Positions 35,308 through 44,575 of a DNA stretch of 64,000 nucleotides are shown piece after piece. Made by a program: the position numbers and the translations under genes. Within the stretch, counting starts at the first letter, position 1. Every line of letters begins with the position of its first letter. Below the pieces are notes generated by a model that searched no databases, was not told the origin of the DNA, and saw nothing but the letters and a program-made list of their open reading frames with translations. This DNA is from an uncultured Victivallis sp. Lineage in GTDB: Bacteria > Verrucomicrobiota > Lentisphaeria > Victivallales > Victivallaceae. The DNA is taken from positions 1 to 64,000 of the forward strand of contig CALXOA010000027.1 in the NCBI GenBank assembly GCA_944389895.1, in the 5' to 3' direction.

Positions 35308-35626
35308 GAGTCTCGGAAAAAAAATGGGAAATTCATCGCCGAATCCCGGTGATTTTTCATTCGGTCACACCCGGATATTCTTCTGACATTCTCTTCGCCC
35401 TCCTGGATCAGTTGAGACCATCTTGCGTTCCGGGAAGAGATCGGCCCGGCGGAAGAAAAAGTCGAAAAAGACTCCTCTGCGCCCCCCGGTCCGGGAAATT
35501 TGACACGCTTCCGCCGGGCGGACGGCGCGGAAAACCGTCCACCAGTTTCAAGCCGTCAAATCAGAAGCAATCCCGCCTGAAATCCGGCGGAGCGGAGAAA
35601 ACATGGGGGACGGAGTTCAAGGTCCG
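35308..35626. other. Intergenic stretch without recognisable gene
   Basis: About 320 bp lie between the promoter of pseudopilin copy 1 and the terminator of copy 2. I see GC-rich sequence with short open frames that have no ribosome site or recognisable protein. It contains no obvious RNA structure. It may be spacer left by the tandem duplication. Confidence 0.4.
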
Positions 35627-35666
35627 AAAATAAAAAATGACGCCGGGAAAATCTTCCGCGGCGTCA
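35627..35666 (-). terminator. Intrinsic terminator of pseudopilin copy 2
   Basis: The minus strand reads TGACGCCG, then an inner GGAA/TTCC extension, then CGGCGTCA, followed by TTTTTTATTTT. The stem with its U-tract lies 24 bp after the stop codon, a textbook rho-independent terminator. Confidence 0.75.
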
Positions 35667-35690
35667 CCCGAACCATCCGACCGTCGTTGA

Positions 35691-36392
35691 TCAATCAATA
35701 TAACCCCAGCGACGCTTGTTCTCGTCGGAACGCCCGGCGCCATGCAGATTGTTATATCCAGCAAGTTCGGCTTCCTGAAAATGAAGAACACTGCCGTCGA
35801 GCATGCCGACGTTGCTGCCGTTGGAATGGCCGTTCCAGAAAATCGGAGAGGAGGCGGAACCGTCCCCCTGCGGTCCGGAGTGAGTGTTGACATAGTCGAT
35901 GCTGTGAACCTCGTTGAGCCAGCCGAGATAAGCACTCGAGGAAGCTCCCCGGTTCATCGCCACATTGTAACAGGGGAAGAAAAAACGATTGGAGGCGGAA
36001 CGGATCCGCCCCGACTTGATCGCGGCAAACTTACTGTTGATTCCGTAGGAGAGCGGCGTGGCATTCCACGCTGAATTCGACCGCTTGTCGAGCGGACAAT
36101 GGAACGCTTCCTTGCTGTTGGCGTAATTCACGTACAACGCGCCATGCCAGATGTACTGACTCGGCTGCGGATTGTTCCGCTCGTCAGTCCAACGGGTACC
36201 CGGCGTGGTCCCGTGGTCCCCCTGATACATCTGCGCAGCCTGCCCGATGGTCTTGAGATTCCCGACACATTTGGCCTGATACCCTTTCTCCCGGGCTTTG
36301 TTCAAGGCGGGAAGCAGCATCGCAGCAAGAATGGCGATGATTGCGATCACAACCAGCAACTCGATCAAGGTAAACAACTGCTTCTTCGACAT
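35691..36392 (-). CDS. Pseudopilin-like protein with prepilin N-terminus and H-x9-DG motif (copy 2)
   Basis: This 233-residue protein starts [15 protein letters not shown], with Leu in place of the usual Gly before the cleavage site. It is a close paralogue of copy 1, and by eye most positions are identical. The differences cluster in one surface-like stretch, [19 protein letters not shown] and the following 20 residues. Both end [12 protein letters not shown] followed by [17 protein letters not shown] precedes the ATG at 36392. It has its own promoter and terminator, so the two copies are separate transcription units. Confidence 0.88.
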   Translation of the reverse strand: MSKKQLFTLIELLVVIAIIAILAAMLLPALNKAREKGYQAKCVGNLKTIGQAAQMYQGDHGTTPGTRWTDERNNPQPSQYIWHGALYVNYANSKEAFHCPLDKRSNSAWNATPLSYGINSKFAAIKSGRIRSASNRFFFPCYNVAMNRGASSSAYLGWLNEVHSIDYVNTHSGPQGDGSASSPIFWNGHSNGSNVGMLDGSVLHFQEAELAGYNNLHGAGRSDENKRRWGYID

Positions 36393-36447
36393 GTTTCCTC
36401 CCTGTGTTGAATGGTGCCTGTGTAACGTATATTCAGACAATAATAAT

Positions 36448-36476
36448 ATTATGATCGATTGTAACGCAAAAAGCAA
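36448..36476 (-). promoter_or_regulatory. Promoter of pseudopilin copy 2
   Basis: On the minus strand TTGCTT (36476-36471), a 17-bp spacer and CATAAT (36453-36448) match the copy 1 promoter. The leader would be about 50 nt. The rest of the 385-bp gap up to 36777 is A/T-rich and holds the promoter of the divergent regulator gene. Confidence 0.55.
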
Positions 36477-36723
36477 GGCTATTGCATAAAAAAAAATATT
36501 TTTTTATTGCATTTCTCCGTTTTACCGCTCGCTCCGGAATCAAATGCTGCTGGACGAGAATCATTTTCCGGAACAGAGATGAACACGGGCGGTCGTCGCA
36601 TGATCCCGCTCTCAAAATTGCGTTCATCTGATTCCTTACGCTATCGCAACCTGAAAATGAAGAACGGCTGATACGATTCTGATCTTGAATCCGTGAAGAT
36701 CCCCCTTTTTTATGTTCACAGGC

Positions 36724-36751
36724 TTGACTTGACTGGGAACATTCATATAAT
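36724..36751 (+). promoter_or_regulatory. Promoter for GntR/LacI-type regulator
   Basis: TTGACT (36724-36729), a 16-bp spacer and a perfect TATAAT (36746-36751) precede the regulator start by 26 bp. The leader would be about 20 nt with GGGAGA as ribosome site. Confidence 0.6.
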
Positions 36752-36777
36752 TATTAACAAAAGGCGGGCAGGGAGAT

Positions 36778-37854
36778 ATGAGAAAGACGCAGGAAGAACA
36801 GGTATGCAGACTGAAGAAAGAGCTGATCTCAGCATTGACATTTCATCCATTGGGAAAGCCTTTCTTCTCGGTCAGAACCATTCACGAGAAATTCAAATTC
36901 AATTTCCGGGTGGTGAAAAAAACGCTGCATGATATGGAAACAGAGGGACTCATCAAGTTGGTTCCGAGAGTAGGAATATTTAAAACGAAACCGGAAGAGA
37001 CAGATGTTCCCATTATCGCGTTGATTATTTTTGAATACCCGGCTCCGCTGATTGAAGCAATTCATATTCTGCTGGCGGAATTGTCTCAGGGAGGAAACAG
37101 ATATAAGATTGTTCAATACACGTTCTGTCGAGATAAATATTTCTTTTCCAATCTCAATCTTACGGGAATCAATGGAGCATTGCTGCTGCTGCCCAGTCGA
37201 CAGATCACATTGGAGGAAATCAACTGGATCATGCACTGCTCCATTCCATTTCTGGTTCTGCAGAAGCATTTTGAGGAACTCCCCATTTCGTTCGTCGTTG
37301 AAGACGATTACCAGTGTGGAGCTCTTGCGGCACTCCATCTGTTGAAGAACGGACACCGAAAGCTTGCCGTCATTGTTGCAGAACCCCGGCTTTACGGAGT
37401 GTGCTGCAAGCGGGATGGGTTCCGCTTCACCGCAGAGAGCGGAGGTGCAAGTGTGGAGGTCATTGATTGTAATCTCACGGAAGGTGAATTTTCTTCCGCA
37501 AAAGTATATGATGTGATGAAACAATATTTGAAACAGACCCCCTGCAGATTCACCGGAGTATTCGTCATCACGGTATATGGAGTTCCCGGGTTGCTTTCTG
37601 CACTGCTCGAAAATGGGATCAGTGTTCCGGCGGATGTCAGTGTAATCGGAAGTGACGAAATCTGCTTTGACCCGACACCTGACTGCAGCTCGTCCCAATC
37701 GATGCTGACGACGGTTTCCCCCGATCCCAGAACACTGGTGGAGCAAGCCATCACAGGGTTGTTTTCTCTGATGGACGGGAGTCAGCAGATAGTACATTGC
37801 CGGATTCCCGTCTCGTTGAAGATCCGAAAAAGCGTTCAACCTCTGTCCGGTTAA
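36778..37854 (+). CDS. GntR-type winged-helix regulator with LacI-type sugar-binding domain
   Basis: This 358-residue one-component regulator combines an N-terminal winged helix (FFSVRTIHEKFKFNFRVVKK, then METEGLIKLVPRVGIF) with a periplasmic-binding-protein sensor domain like LacI/AraR (AALHLLKNGHRKLAVIV, ISVPADVSVIGSDEICF). It probably senses a sugar released by the enzyme encoded downstream. It leads a plus-strand unit with a pseudopilin and a large glycoside hydrolase. The DNA here is more A/T-rich than the flanks, which hints at separate ancestry. Confidence 0.87.
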   Translation: MRKTQEEQVCRLKKELISALTFHPLGKPFFSVRTIHEKFKFNFRVVKKTLHDMETEGLIKLVPRVGIFKTKPEETDVPIIALIIFEYPAPLIEAIHILLAELSQGGNRYKIVQYTFCRDKYFFSNLNLTGINGALLLLPSRQITLEEINWIMHCSIPFLVLQKHFEELPISFVVEDDYQCGALAALHLLKNGHRKLAVIVAEPRLYGVCCKRDGFRFTAESGGASVEVIDCNLTEGEFSSAKVYDVMKQYLKQTPCRFTGVFVITVYGVPGLLSALLENGISVPADVSVIGSDEICFDPTPDCSSSQSMLTTVSPDPRTLVEQAITGLFSLMDGSQQIVHCRIPVSLKIRKSVQPLSG

Positions 37855-37926
37855 TGTGAACTTAAACTGCATTGAGCAAAATGTTGAAACAGCGGAGAAA
37901 AGGATGACGCAATCTGAAAGGGAATC

Positions 37927-38070
37927 ATGAATAACCGGGATATACTGTCCCCAGCCGATCGGGAGCAGACTTCCCTCATTTTGAATGGAGCTGTCGCAAG
38001 GAGAGAAGAAAAAGTATGGTTTTTGATTGGAAATCTTAGAGAGAATATGGGAAAGCATGAAAACAACTGA
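37927..38070 (+). CDS. Possible small protein of unknown function (47 residues)
   Basis: A short frame begins [19 protein letters not shown] five nt after AAAGGGA and ends GKHENN. It fills much of the 242-bp gap between the regulator and the pseudopilin gene. The composition is hydrophilic and plausible for a protein, but I recognise no family. A chance frame or a gene remnant is equally possible. Confidence 0.25.
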   Translation: MNNRDILSPADREQTSLILNGAVARREEKVWFLIGNLRENMGKHENN

Positions 38071-38096
38071 TCAAATTCAATATGGGAGGGGAAAAA

Positions 38097-38816
38097 ATGA
38101 GATTGAAAGACTGTTCAGAAGCCGACAGCAGGCAAGCGGATGCGAAGGATTTTACATTAATTGAATTACTGATTGTTATTGCCATCATTGCAATCCTGGC
38201 AGCCATATTGCTTCCGGCATTGAACAAAGCCCGTAACAGGGCACTTACCGCAGCGTGTATCAACAACATGAAACAAGACTGTTCCGCTTTTTTCATGTAT
38301 GCAAACGATTATGCAGACTACATCGCCATTCGATTCGGCAGCCGGCTGGCCCAGTCGGGATACGACCAATTCAAGTACACGGAGAGAAAACTCTGGTTCT
38401 GCCCGACATCCACCATCCTACCGGAAGAGGGAAATGAGCGCTTCGGTCAGGAAAGTATTGGAGTTATGGATACCACATTCGGCGATTTTCATTCCCGCTT
38501 TCCGCAATTCGGTGTCTTCTATATCAATTTATCTGAAAATCAAAACTATTATAAAATTTCCCGGATGAAAAATCCCGGAGGGCTCTGGTTGCTGGCCGAT
38601 ACCCGCAACACAACCAATACCAATCAAGGCGTATGGGCTTTTTATCCCCATCTCTGGCACAGTTTCGGAAACACCGGCATTGCACTTGCACATGATTTGC
38701 GACTCAACGTCGGCTTTGCCGACGGCAGTGTAAAAACGCTGGGACGCACGGAGGCAAAGGCCTTTGGTTTCTCCCAGGCCTCGATCCCCGGGGTCAGTAC
38801 CGCTTTTAATTTGTAA
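38097..38816 (+). CDS. Pseudopilin-like protein with prepilin N-terminus and H-x9-DG motif
   Basis: This 239-residue protein has an extended leader ([18 protein letters not shown]) before [16 protein letters not shown]. Asp occupies the position of the usual Gly. The helix leads to [17 protein letters not shown], and the C-domain ends [17 protein letters not shown], a full H-x9-DG motif. It lies 55 bp before the glycoside hydrolase gene on the same strand and is likely co-transcribed with it. GGGAGGGG precedes the ATG at 38097. The sequence is well diverged from the copies at 34.5-36.4 kb. Confidence 0.85.
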   Translation: MRLKDCSEADSRQADAKDFTLIELLIVIAIIAILAAILLPALNKARNRALTAACINNMKQDCSAFFMYANDYADYIAIRFGSRLAQSGYDQFKYTERKLWFCPTSTILPEEGNERFGQESIGVMDTTFGDFHSRFPQFGVFYINLSENQNYYKISRMKNPGGLWLLADTRNTTNTNQGVWAFYPHLWHSFGNTGIALAHDLRLNVGFADGSVKTLGRTEAKAFGFSQASIPGVSTAFNL

Positions 38817-38871
38817 GGAATTGTATTGGGTCTTCCGTTCATCACAAATGCCGAAAGGAGAATAGGGTAAC

Positions 38872-41748
38872 ATGAAATACCGATCCGTTGTTTTTCTTTT
38901 TTTCATCTGGAGCTGCTCGCTTGCCGCCACTGAAGATCCGGCGGCTTGGCGGACCAACACCAATGCACAGCGGTTTACAGCAAAGAGTGTTCCCGCAGAA
39001 AAGGCGATCCGCTTTGATGCGGAATTTTTTCCGGCTGCCCGCTGGAATTACTGGATGTATCCGAAGATCGTCTTTCAAACCCCGGTCTCCGGAGTCAAGC
39101 GTGTCGAATTTGAGGCAAGAACCGACACTCCTTTCCACTGGGCCTATTGGATGACCGGTAAAGAGAAAATTTCGTATCAACCGCAGAAAGAGTGGCGGTT
39201 GTTCCGCATCGACCTGGAAAAAAACGGGATTCATGGACCGCTTACGGAAATGCGTATCGGATTCAATCCCATACCGGAAAAAGCCACGCTTTTCATCCGG
39301 AACATTCGGCTTCTCGGAGCCGACGGCAACAATCTGCCGTTCTCGGTAAAACAGCAGATTTTTTCCGTCAACAAGATCGTTCATGGTGATCCGAAGCGTC
39401 CCGACTCCGTATTCACCGTCAAACGACCGCCGGAGTTTCAGGTCGATCTGACTTCTGACGTCTCTTTCCGGGTAGAGACCTGGAATCATCAGAGTATTGT
39501 TTCCGGGAAAATTCCTGCCGACGGGAAATTGCAGCTCTCCAACCTTCCTTACGGCTACTATGCTCTGAAACTGGAATCTCCCAATTATCATTTTGCCGGA
39601 CAGAAGTTTTTCGCGGTCCTGGCGGAACCGATTCGAATGGCAGACGACTCCTCTTTTGCATTGGATCTTGCTGCGGCTTATTGCCTTCCCCTCCACCTGA
39701 ATCACATGCCGAAGGCGGAAACGGCATACGGTTTTGTTGCCGAACTGAGTAAACTTGCCGGCTCTCCGATGGTTCGTGCACGGCTTTCGTGGCCTTCCAT
39801 TCAGAAGACACCGGGAGAGTTCGACTGGAATACAAAACACGGCGTTGCCCTGCAGAAATATCGCGAGGCAGGCCTGAAAGTCTGTGCGGTCTTTAACGAC
39901 GCTCCGGAATTTGCGCGCCGTGACGGAACCAACGCGTGTGATGAAATGAATGCGGCATTTCAATGGGGACGGGAACTCGGATCGCGCTGGAAAGACACCA
40001 TCAGTGCAGTAGAAGTATGGAATGAAGCAAATCTGCCGGAATTTTTCAATGGCCCGGTCTGGCATCTGGCGACCACGACCAAAGCATTTTACAGAGGCTT
40101 CAAATCAACCAATCCGACAGGCCTGGTCGGAATTTCCAGTTTGACTACCGTGCCGGACAATTTTTTAAAGCTGTTGCAGTCTTCGGAAATCGCAAACTAT
40201 TCCGATTTCAGCAATCTGCATAATTACGAGCCGATCTGTGGATATCGGAACAATTATTGGAGCCCCAAATATAAGATGGAACGTTGCCGACTTCCCGGAC
40301 ACCCCGAGTGGATTACCGAATTTGGAACCGATGTAGAGGGAAACGCAATACTGGGCGAAAACAAACGGGAGAAACGATCTGCGGAACAGGCGGAAGTTGA
40401 AGTGATCAAGGAACCATCGCCGGAACAGGAAATACTGGTTGCAGAACAGGTTACCAAATCTTTGATTCTCGCGAAATCTCTGGGGATAGATCGAACTTTT
40501 TGTTTTTGCCTGATGCCGCTCAACGAGAGAAGCGGCCGCAAGCACTGGGGAATGCTTCGCAATGATTTGAGTGCAAAACCGTCATTCGTCAGTTTTGCCG
40601 TTCTGGCGCGCCAACTGGGCAGGGCGAGTTATGAAGGAGTTTATCCGCTGGCGGACGGTACGGAAGCATTTCTGTTCCGGCAACCGAACGGCAGTCAGAC
40701 GTTGACGGCCTGGAGCAAATCATCCGTTGATACGAAACCGTTTTCGAAAGACGGCACACCAGTAGACTACGACAATCTGCATGAAATTGCCGTTTCGGTC
40801 AACACTTCCGGCGTTGTGGAAAAAGTCGACTTTCTCGGTTCCGTTTCACAGTTGAAAAATCAGGGCGGCAGAATTGCTTTTACCTTGAATCGTTATCCGG
40901 TATTCCTGAACAACCTGCATGGCTTGAAGCCCGTCGGAAAAGTTGAAAAGAACAAGACAATCACCAGAGGAGATCACGAACAGCCTGATCTTTCCATCGT
41001 GACCGGCGTGATCGGGCTTTCGGCAACCCCGATTCGTTCCCACGCCTTGATTTACAATAAGCTGGATTTCATGATTGAGATCTGCAATTACGGAGACGAA
41101 ATCAAATACGGGAAACTCCATTCCGATTACATCGAAGGGTTGCCGGAGAAGCTGATTCTTGAACCAATGAAGAAACAGAGTATCCCTGTTCGTCTGCGGC
41201 CCCGGGAAAAAAGATGTGTTTACGATCTGGCAATATCAGGAGAATTTAACGGGAAGAAAATCACCCGCTTAAGCGTACCGGTTATCCGCGGAGATCTTGC
41301 ACTGGAAAATGACGGTTACACATTGCAGATGACGCCCGAAGCCTGGACGAGGAACAGTTCAGGGAATCTGCAGATTACGACGACCGACGAACCGGGAGTG
41401 CTGAAATTCACCGTCTGCTTTTCCGATGATTGTACCGATAAATGGTGCTATCCGGGTCAGTTGTTACCACAGGAATTGGATGATGTTTCAGTGCTCTCCT
41501 ATGAGATCAGGATGGACCCGAAATGTGCGAAACCACAGTGGAACTATGCCATGCTGGTAGCTTCAGAAGATATAGAAAAAGGCAATGATGTTTATGTGAC
41601 CAGCAGACTGAGCGCCGATGGAACCTGGGTGCAGAACCTGATTCCACTGCCTTTTACGGCAAGGGAGTTGAGACAGATTCGGATCGGAAACAATCCGAGA
41701 AGCAAAATATTCACATTCTACCTGCGGAATGTGAAACTCCTGCGATAG
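38872..41748 (+). CDS. Secreted clan GH-A glycoside hydrolase, multidomain
   Basis: This 958-residue protein starts with a signal peptide (MKYRSVVFLFFIWSCSLAA). A beta-sandwich carbohydrate-binding-like domain follows (about 25-145, with FDAEFFPAARWNYWMYPKI). The TIM barrel (about 265-590) has acid/base Glu385 in EVWNEANLPEFF and candidate nucleophile Glu483 in WITEFGTD, the usual clan A pairing. C-terminal beta domains repeat the sandwich type (TPEAWTRNSSGNLQITTTD). The exact GH family is undecided; GH39-like or unclassified is possible. AGGAGA precedes the ATG. It is the effector gene of the regulator-pseudopilin unit. Confidence 0.8.
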   Translation: MKYRSVVFLFFIWSCSLAATEDPAAWRTNTNAQRFTAKSVPAEKAIRFDAEFFPAARWNYWMYPKIVFQTPVSGVKRVEFEARTDTPFHWAYWMTGKEKISYQPQKEWRLFRIDLEKNGIHGPLTEMRIGFNPIPEKATLFIRNIRLLGADGNNLPFSVKQQIFSVNKIVHGDPKRPDSVFTVKRPPEFQVDLTSDVSFRVETWNHQSIVSGKIPADGKLQLSNLPYGYYALKLESPNYHFAGQKFFAVLAEPIRMADDSSFALDLAAAYCLPLHLNHMPKAETAYGFVAELSKLAGSPMVRARLSWPSIQKTPGEFDWNTKHGVALQKYREAGLKVCAVFNDAPEFARRDGTNACDEMNAAFQWGRELGSRWKDTISAVEVWNEANLPEFFNGPVWHLATTTKAFYRGFKSTNPTGLVGISSLTTVPDNFLKLLQSSEIANYSDFSNLHNYEPICGYRNNYWSPKYKMERCRLPGHPEWITEFGTDVEGNAILGENKREKRSAEQAEVEVIKEPSPEQEILVAEQVTKSLILAKSLGIDRTFCFCLMPLNERSGRKHWGMLRNDLSAKPSFVSFAVLARQLGRASYEGVYPLADGTEAFLFRQPNGSQTLTAWSKSSVDTKPFSKDGTPVDYDNLHEIAVSVNTSGVVEKVDFLGSVSQLKNQGGRIAFTLNRYPVFLNNLHGLKPVGKVEKNKTITRGDHEQPDLSIVTGVIGLSATPIRSHALIYNKLDFMIEICNYGDEIKYGKLHSDYIEGLPEKLILEPMKKQSIPVRLRPREKRCVYDLAISGEFNGKKITRLSVPVIRGDLALENDGYTLQMTPEAWTRNSSGNLQITTTDEPGVLKFTVCFSDDCTDKWCYPGQLLPQELDDVSVLSYEIRMDPKCAKPQWNYAMLVASEDIEKGNDVYVTSRLSADGTWVQNLIPLPFTARELRQIRIGNNPRSKIFTFYLRNVKLLR

Positions 41749-42062
41749 AGTTTACCGCCTCCTCTCGGACAGCCTGCAACTTACCTGTTTCAAAGAGCTT
41801 CGGGGAACGGCCCGTTTCCCGGTTGATCCACAATGTTCATGATCTCCGGGGAACAGGCCGCGAAGCTGCTTGACGGGAAAGGCGAAAACGCAATCACCGG
41901 CCCGATCGAGCTCACCGGGCCATCGGTCCGGCATGAATGTCTGCAATCAACCGGACTCAAGTGAGCGCAGAACCTCCACGATTTCCCGGACAGCTTCTCA
42001 GATTTCCGGCAAATATCAAAAATCCCCGGCTTTCGACCGGGGATCGACGGGAAATGCACCAC
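41749..42062. other. Intergenic region with terminator for the convergent pseudopilin gene
   Basis: No gene is recognisable in this 314-bp gap. Near its right end ATCCCCGG and CCGGGGAT (42022-42044) form an 8-bp stem around a 7-nt loop. On the minus strand it is followed by TTTTGATATTT, a probable rho-independent terminator of the minus-strand pseudopilin/glycosyltransferase unit. I see no clear terminator for the plus-strand hydrolase gene. Confidence 0.6.
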
Positions 42063-42755
42063 TCAGCGCCACGCCCCCTGTTCCCACATCGCCCGGCTGT
42101 AGAAGGTGTTGCCGGAGTAGGAGACATTGAAGACAGGCTTGTCCTTGTCCTTCATGTGCCAGGAACAACGGGCGGTGGGGAAGAAACTCAGCATGGTGGA
42201 GAACCGGACATCCTTGAAAGGCCCTTCTTCCGTACAGGAACCGCTGCGCATGTCGTACAACTTGACCTCATTCCAGGTCATGGTACCGGCTTCATTGTTC
42301 TTGAACTCACACACCGCATGGGAAAATTCGTAGAAATAGCTGATCTTGTTGACGGCGGTACCGGGATTGGCGTCCACGTCGACATTCGGCTTCTGAAAAC
42401 CGGCCGGAACATTGGCGCTCTCATTGTCGTAGGACTTGTTGTACTCGTTATCCGGCCGCGCCTTCCAATTTGCGGGACTGGTGCCGGCATCATTCCCGTC
42501 TCTGGAGCAGTGATAGATCTTCTCACTGCTCATATAGGTGGGATAGAGAGTCGACAGCCACGGCGGCATCCGGTCATTGAAGTCATTGCGATAGGAGGCG
42601 AAGGCAAGCCCGAACTGCTTCAGATTGTTGAGACAGGCGGTATCCCGGGCCTTTTCACGGGCCTGATTGAGCGCCGGCAGCAGAAGCCCGGCGAGAATGG
42701 CGATGATCGCGATCACGACCAGCAACTCGATGAGTGTGAAATGACGATTTTTCAT
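42063..42755 (-). CDS. Pseudopilin-like protein coupled to a glycosyltransferase gene
   Basis: This 230-residue protein starts [20 protein letters not shown], with His in place of the pre-cleavage Gly. [20 protein letters not shown] follows the helix. The C-domain ([19 protein letters not shown]) lacks a proper H-x9-DG motif, unlike most of its neighbours. Its start overlaps the stop of the glycosyltransferase gene (ATGA, 42752-42755), so the two proteins are made in linked amounts. AGGAGA lies 11 nt upstream inside the upstream gene. Confidence 0.85.
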   Translation of the reverse strand: MKNRHFTLIELLVVIAIIAILAGLLLPALNQAREKARDTACLNNLKQFGLAFASYRNDFNDRMPPWLSTLYPTYMSSEKIYHCSRDGNDAGTSPANWKARPDNEYNKSYDNESANVPAGFQKPNVDVDANPGTAVNKISYFYEFSHAVCEFKNNEAGTMTWNEVKLYDMRSGSCTEEGPFKDVRFSTMLSFFPTARCSWHMKDKDKPVFNVSYSGNTFYSRAMWEQGAWR

Positions 42756-44323
42756 TGCTCGTTGTTCTCCTGTGTGGCCCCCGTCAATCCATGCACGGTT
42801 TTCTCCCAATAAAACGGTTTTGTAAAAATCTGCAGAAATCCTTTCCACGCGCCGATGGAGATCAACAACCAGTAGAACGGCATCAGCAGCGCAGCCGGAA
42901 TCAGGGAATAATACCTCCGCCTGACACAGGCGGCGATTCCAATTACAATAAATATAAAATTGGCAAAGAACATTATCAAGGACCCGGCAAAAAATATCTG
43001 AGAAAAAATTGCCCAGAAACGATCCTCTCCACTGCCGAAATAGACCAGCGGCCATGCCCGCAGCGACAGGGAACCGATCCGGATTCCCTGATAGACCCCG
43101 CCGGGCATGTGCGGCCCGACAATCTGATCGTAGAAACCGAGCCCATGGGCAAACCCGTGGCAGAGAAGTCCCGCGTAAATCAACATCGCCAGCCAGAAAA
43201 ACACATTGGTCAGCATCATCAGCGCGCTGCCGCCGACCGCGAGATACCCCCCCATCGCGCCATACAGCCCGAGCCGCTTCACGGTCCGGAACGGATTGCG
43301 ATAGTGAACCAGATGCGTCTGGATGAATCCCTTCACCCAGCGCGACCGCTGACGGATCCAGTTCCAGACATTGCAGTTTGCCTCCTCATAGGTGGTGGAG
43401 TTGACCAGCTTCGTCCGGTAACCGCGCTCATAAATCCGGATCCCCAGATCGCAATCCTCGGTGACGTTGAAGGGATCCCACGGGCCGACCTCCTTCAAAA
43501 TCGCAGTACGGAAGTGGTTGCTGGTGCCGCCGAGAGGCAGCGGCAGCCGGAAGAGCTGGTACCCCGGCAGCGTCAGATCGAAATATGTGGAATATTCCAC
43601 CGTGAAAAGACGGGTGAGCAGATTGTATTTCGCATTGAAATAGTTGAGTTTCGCCTGTACGCAGAGCACCTTATGTTCCGGATCACGACGGAACACAAGG
43701 TACGCTTTCTTGAGCTGATCCGGTTCCGGTGCGTCTTCGGCATCGAAGATCACGCAGTATTCGCCCCGGGCCCGTTCCAGGCCGAAATTGCAGGCGCGGG
43801 GTTTGGTTTTGGGCGGCGCATCCGGAACCGTGATCACCTCGCAGTAGGCGGGAAGACCGCTTTTTTCAAGAGCGTTGCGCGTCTCGTCGTCATCGCTTTC
43901 GATCAGCAGTTTCACATCGAGCTTTTCGGGTGGATAATCGAGCTTCCCGATGTTGCGGACGATCTTGTCGGCGATACTCGCCTCATGGTAGAGCGGCAGC
44001 AACACGGTGTAAACCGGAAGCTCCTCCGGCTCGAGCGCCTTCACCTCGGCGTCCGAGACGATCTCCTCGCCCTGCCCGAACCAGGAGAGAATCGCAGCGC
44101 CGCCGCGGAAAAAGGCCGCAGCCGCATACCAGAACATCAACCAGCCGGTCACCAGAAAGATGAAGTAATCCCAACGGAACTTCAGCAGCAGAACCAACAG
44201 GAGCACAACCGCCAGGTAATAGATCCGCTGGGGGCGGGTCGACACCTGCACGGCACAGCCGCCCGGATGACTTTCGACAAAAGCCCGGGTCAGCGAATCA
44301 AGTTGTCCCATTTCCTGTTTCAT
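42752..44323 (-). CDS. Membrane glycosyltransferase family 2 (cellulose synthase-like)
   Basis: This 523-residue processive-type GT2 has two N-terminal membrane segments (about 35-85), a GT-A catalytic domain and four or more C-terminal segments. Catalytic signatures are [25 protein letters not shown] (DxD-type), [15 protein letters not shown] (TED) and [10 protein letters not shown] (QxxRW). It could make an exopolysaccharide or transfer sugars to a membrane acceptor. No PilZ domain or accessory subunits are seen. I chose the ATG at 44323, eight nt after GGAA; an ATG at 44311 is possible. Confidence 0.88.
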   Translation of the reverse strand: MKQEMGQLDSLTRAFVESHPGGCAVQVSTRPQRIYYLAVVLLLVLLLKFRWDYFIFLVTGWLMFWYAAAAFFRGGAAILSWFGQGEEIVSDAEVKALEPEELPVYTVLLPLYHEASIADKIVRNIGKLDYPPEKLDVKLLIESDDDETRNALEKSGLPAYCEVITVPDAPPKTKPRACNFGLERARGEYCVIFDAEDAPEPDQLKKAYLVFRRDPEHKVLCVQAKLNYFNAKYNLLTRLFTVEYSTYFDLTLPGYQLFRLPLPLGGTSNHFRTAILKEVGPWDPFNVTEDCDLGIRIYERGYRTKLVNSTTYEEANCNVWNWIRQRSRWVKGFIQTHLVHYRNPFRTVKRLGLYGAMGGYLAVGGSALMMLTNVFFWLAMLIYAGLLCHGFAHGLGFYDQIVGPHMPGGVYQGIRIGSLSLRAWPLVYFGSGEDRFWAIFSQIFFAGSLIMFFANFIFIVIGIAACVRRRYYSLIPAALLMPFYWLLISIGAWKGFLQIFTKPFYWEKTVHGLTGATQENNEQ

Positions 44324-44335
44324 GATATTTCCGGT

Positions 44336-44364
44336 AAGATAACATGGTTCCCGGCAGATCTCAA
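44336..44364 (-). promoter_or_regulatory. Candidate promoter for glycosyltransferase-pseudopilin operon
   Basis: On the minus strand TTGAGA (44364-44359), 17 bp and TATCTT (44341-44336) lie just upstream of the glycosyltransferase start. The transcript would begin only about 6 nt before ATG 44323. Either translation starts at ATG 44311 or this match is by chance. Confidence 0.3.
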
Positions 44365-44505
44365 ATATGATTGCGGAAAAATCCGTTCTTTTTTCCATCG
44401 CAGCCAACGGGATTCCCGGCGCCAACCACCTTCCTCTCAGCTTGCCGCGAGATAAAAAAATACACGCAAAATGTAACAACAATGTAAAAAAACACATCCC
44501 CACAC

Positions 44506-44534
44506 TTGCCAAATTTCTGTTTAAGGATCATAAT
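44506..44534 (+). promoter_or_regulatory. Promoter and possible operator for LacI-type regulator operon
   Basis: TTGCCA (44506-44511), a 17-bp spacer and CATAAT (44529-44534) precede the regulator start by 41 bp. Immediately downstream ATTACA and TGTAAT form an inverted repeat with an 11-bp spacer (about 44533-44555). It overlaps the expected transcription start and would suit autorepression. Confidence 0.5.
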
Positions 44535-44575
44535 TACAACAAGCAATCGTGTAATGGAATGCAAAGGAAATGTAA

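Noticed and set aside
34528..36392. Insertion sequence or mobile duplication around the two pseudopilin copies
   Set aside because: No transposase, terminal inverted repeats or target duplications are visible; a simple tandem gene duplication explains the pattern.
41749..42021. Possible small gene between the 38.9-41.7 kb hydrolase and the minus-strand pseudopilin
   Set aside because: Frames are short, lack ribosome sites and overlap on both strands; only the terminator hairpin at its right end is supported.
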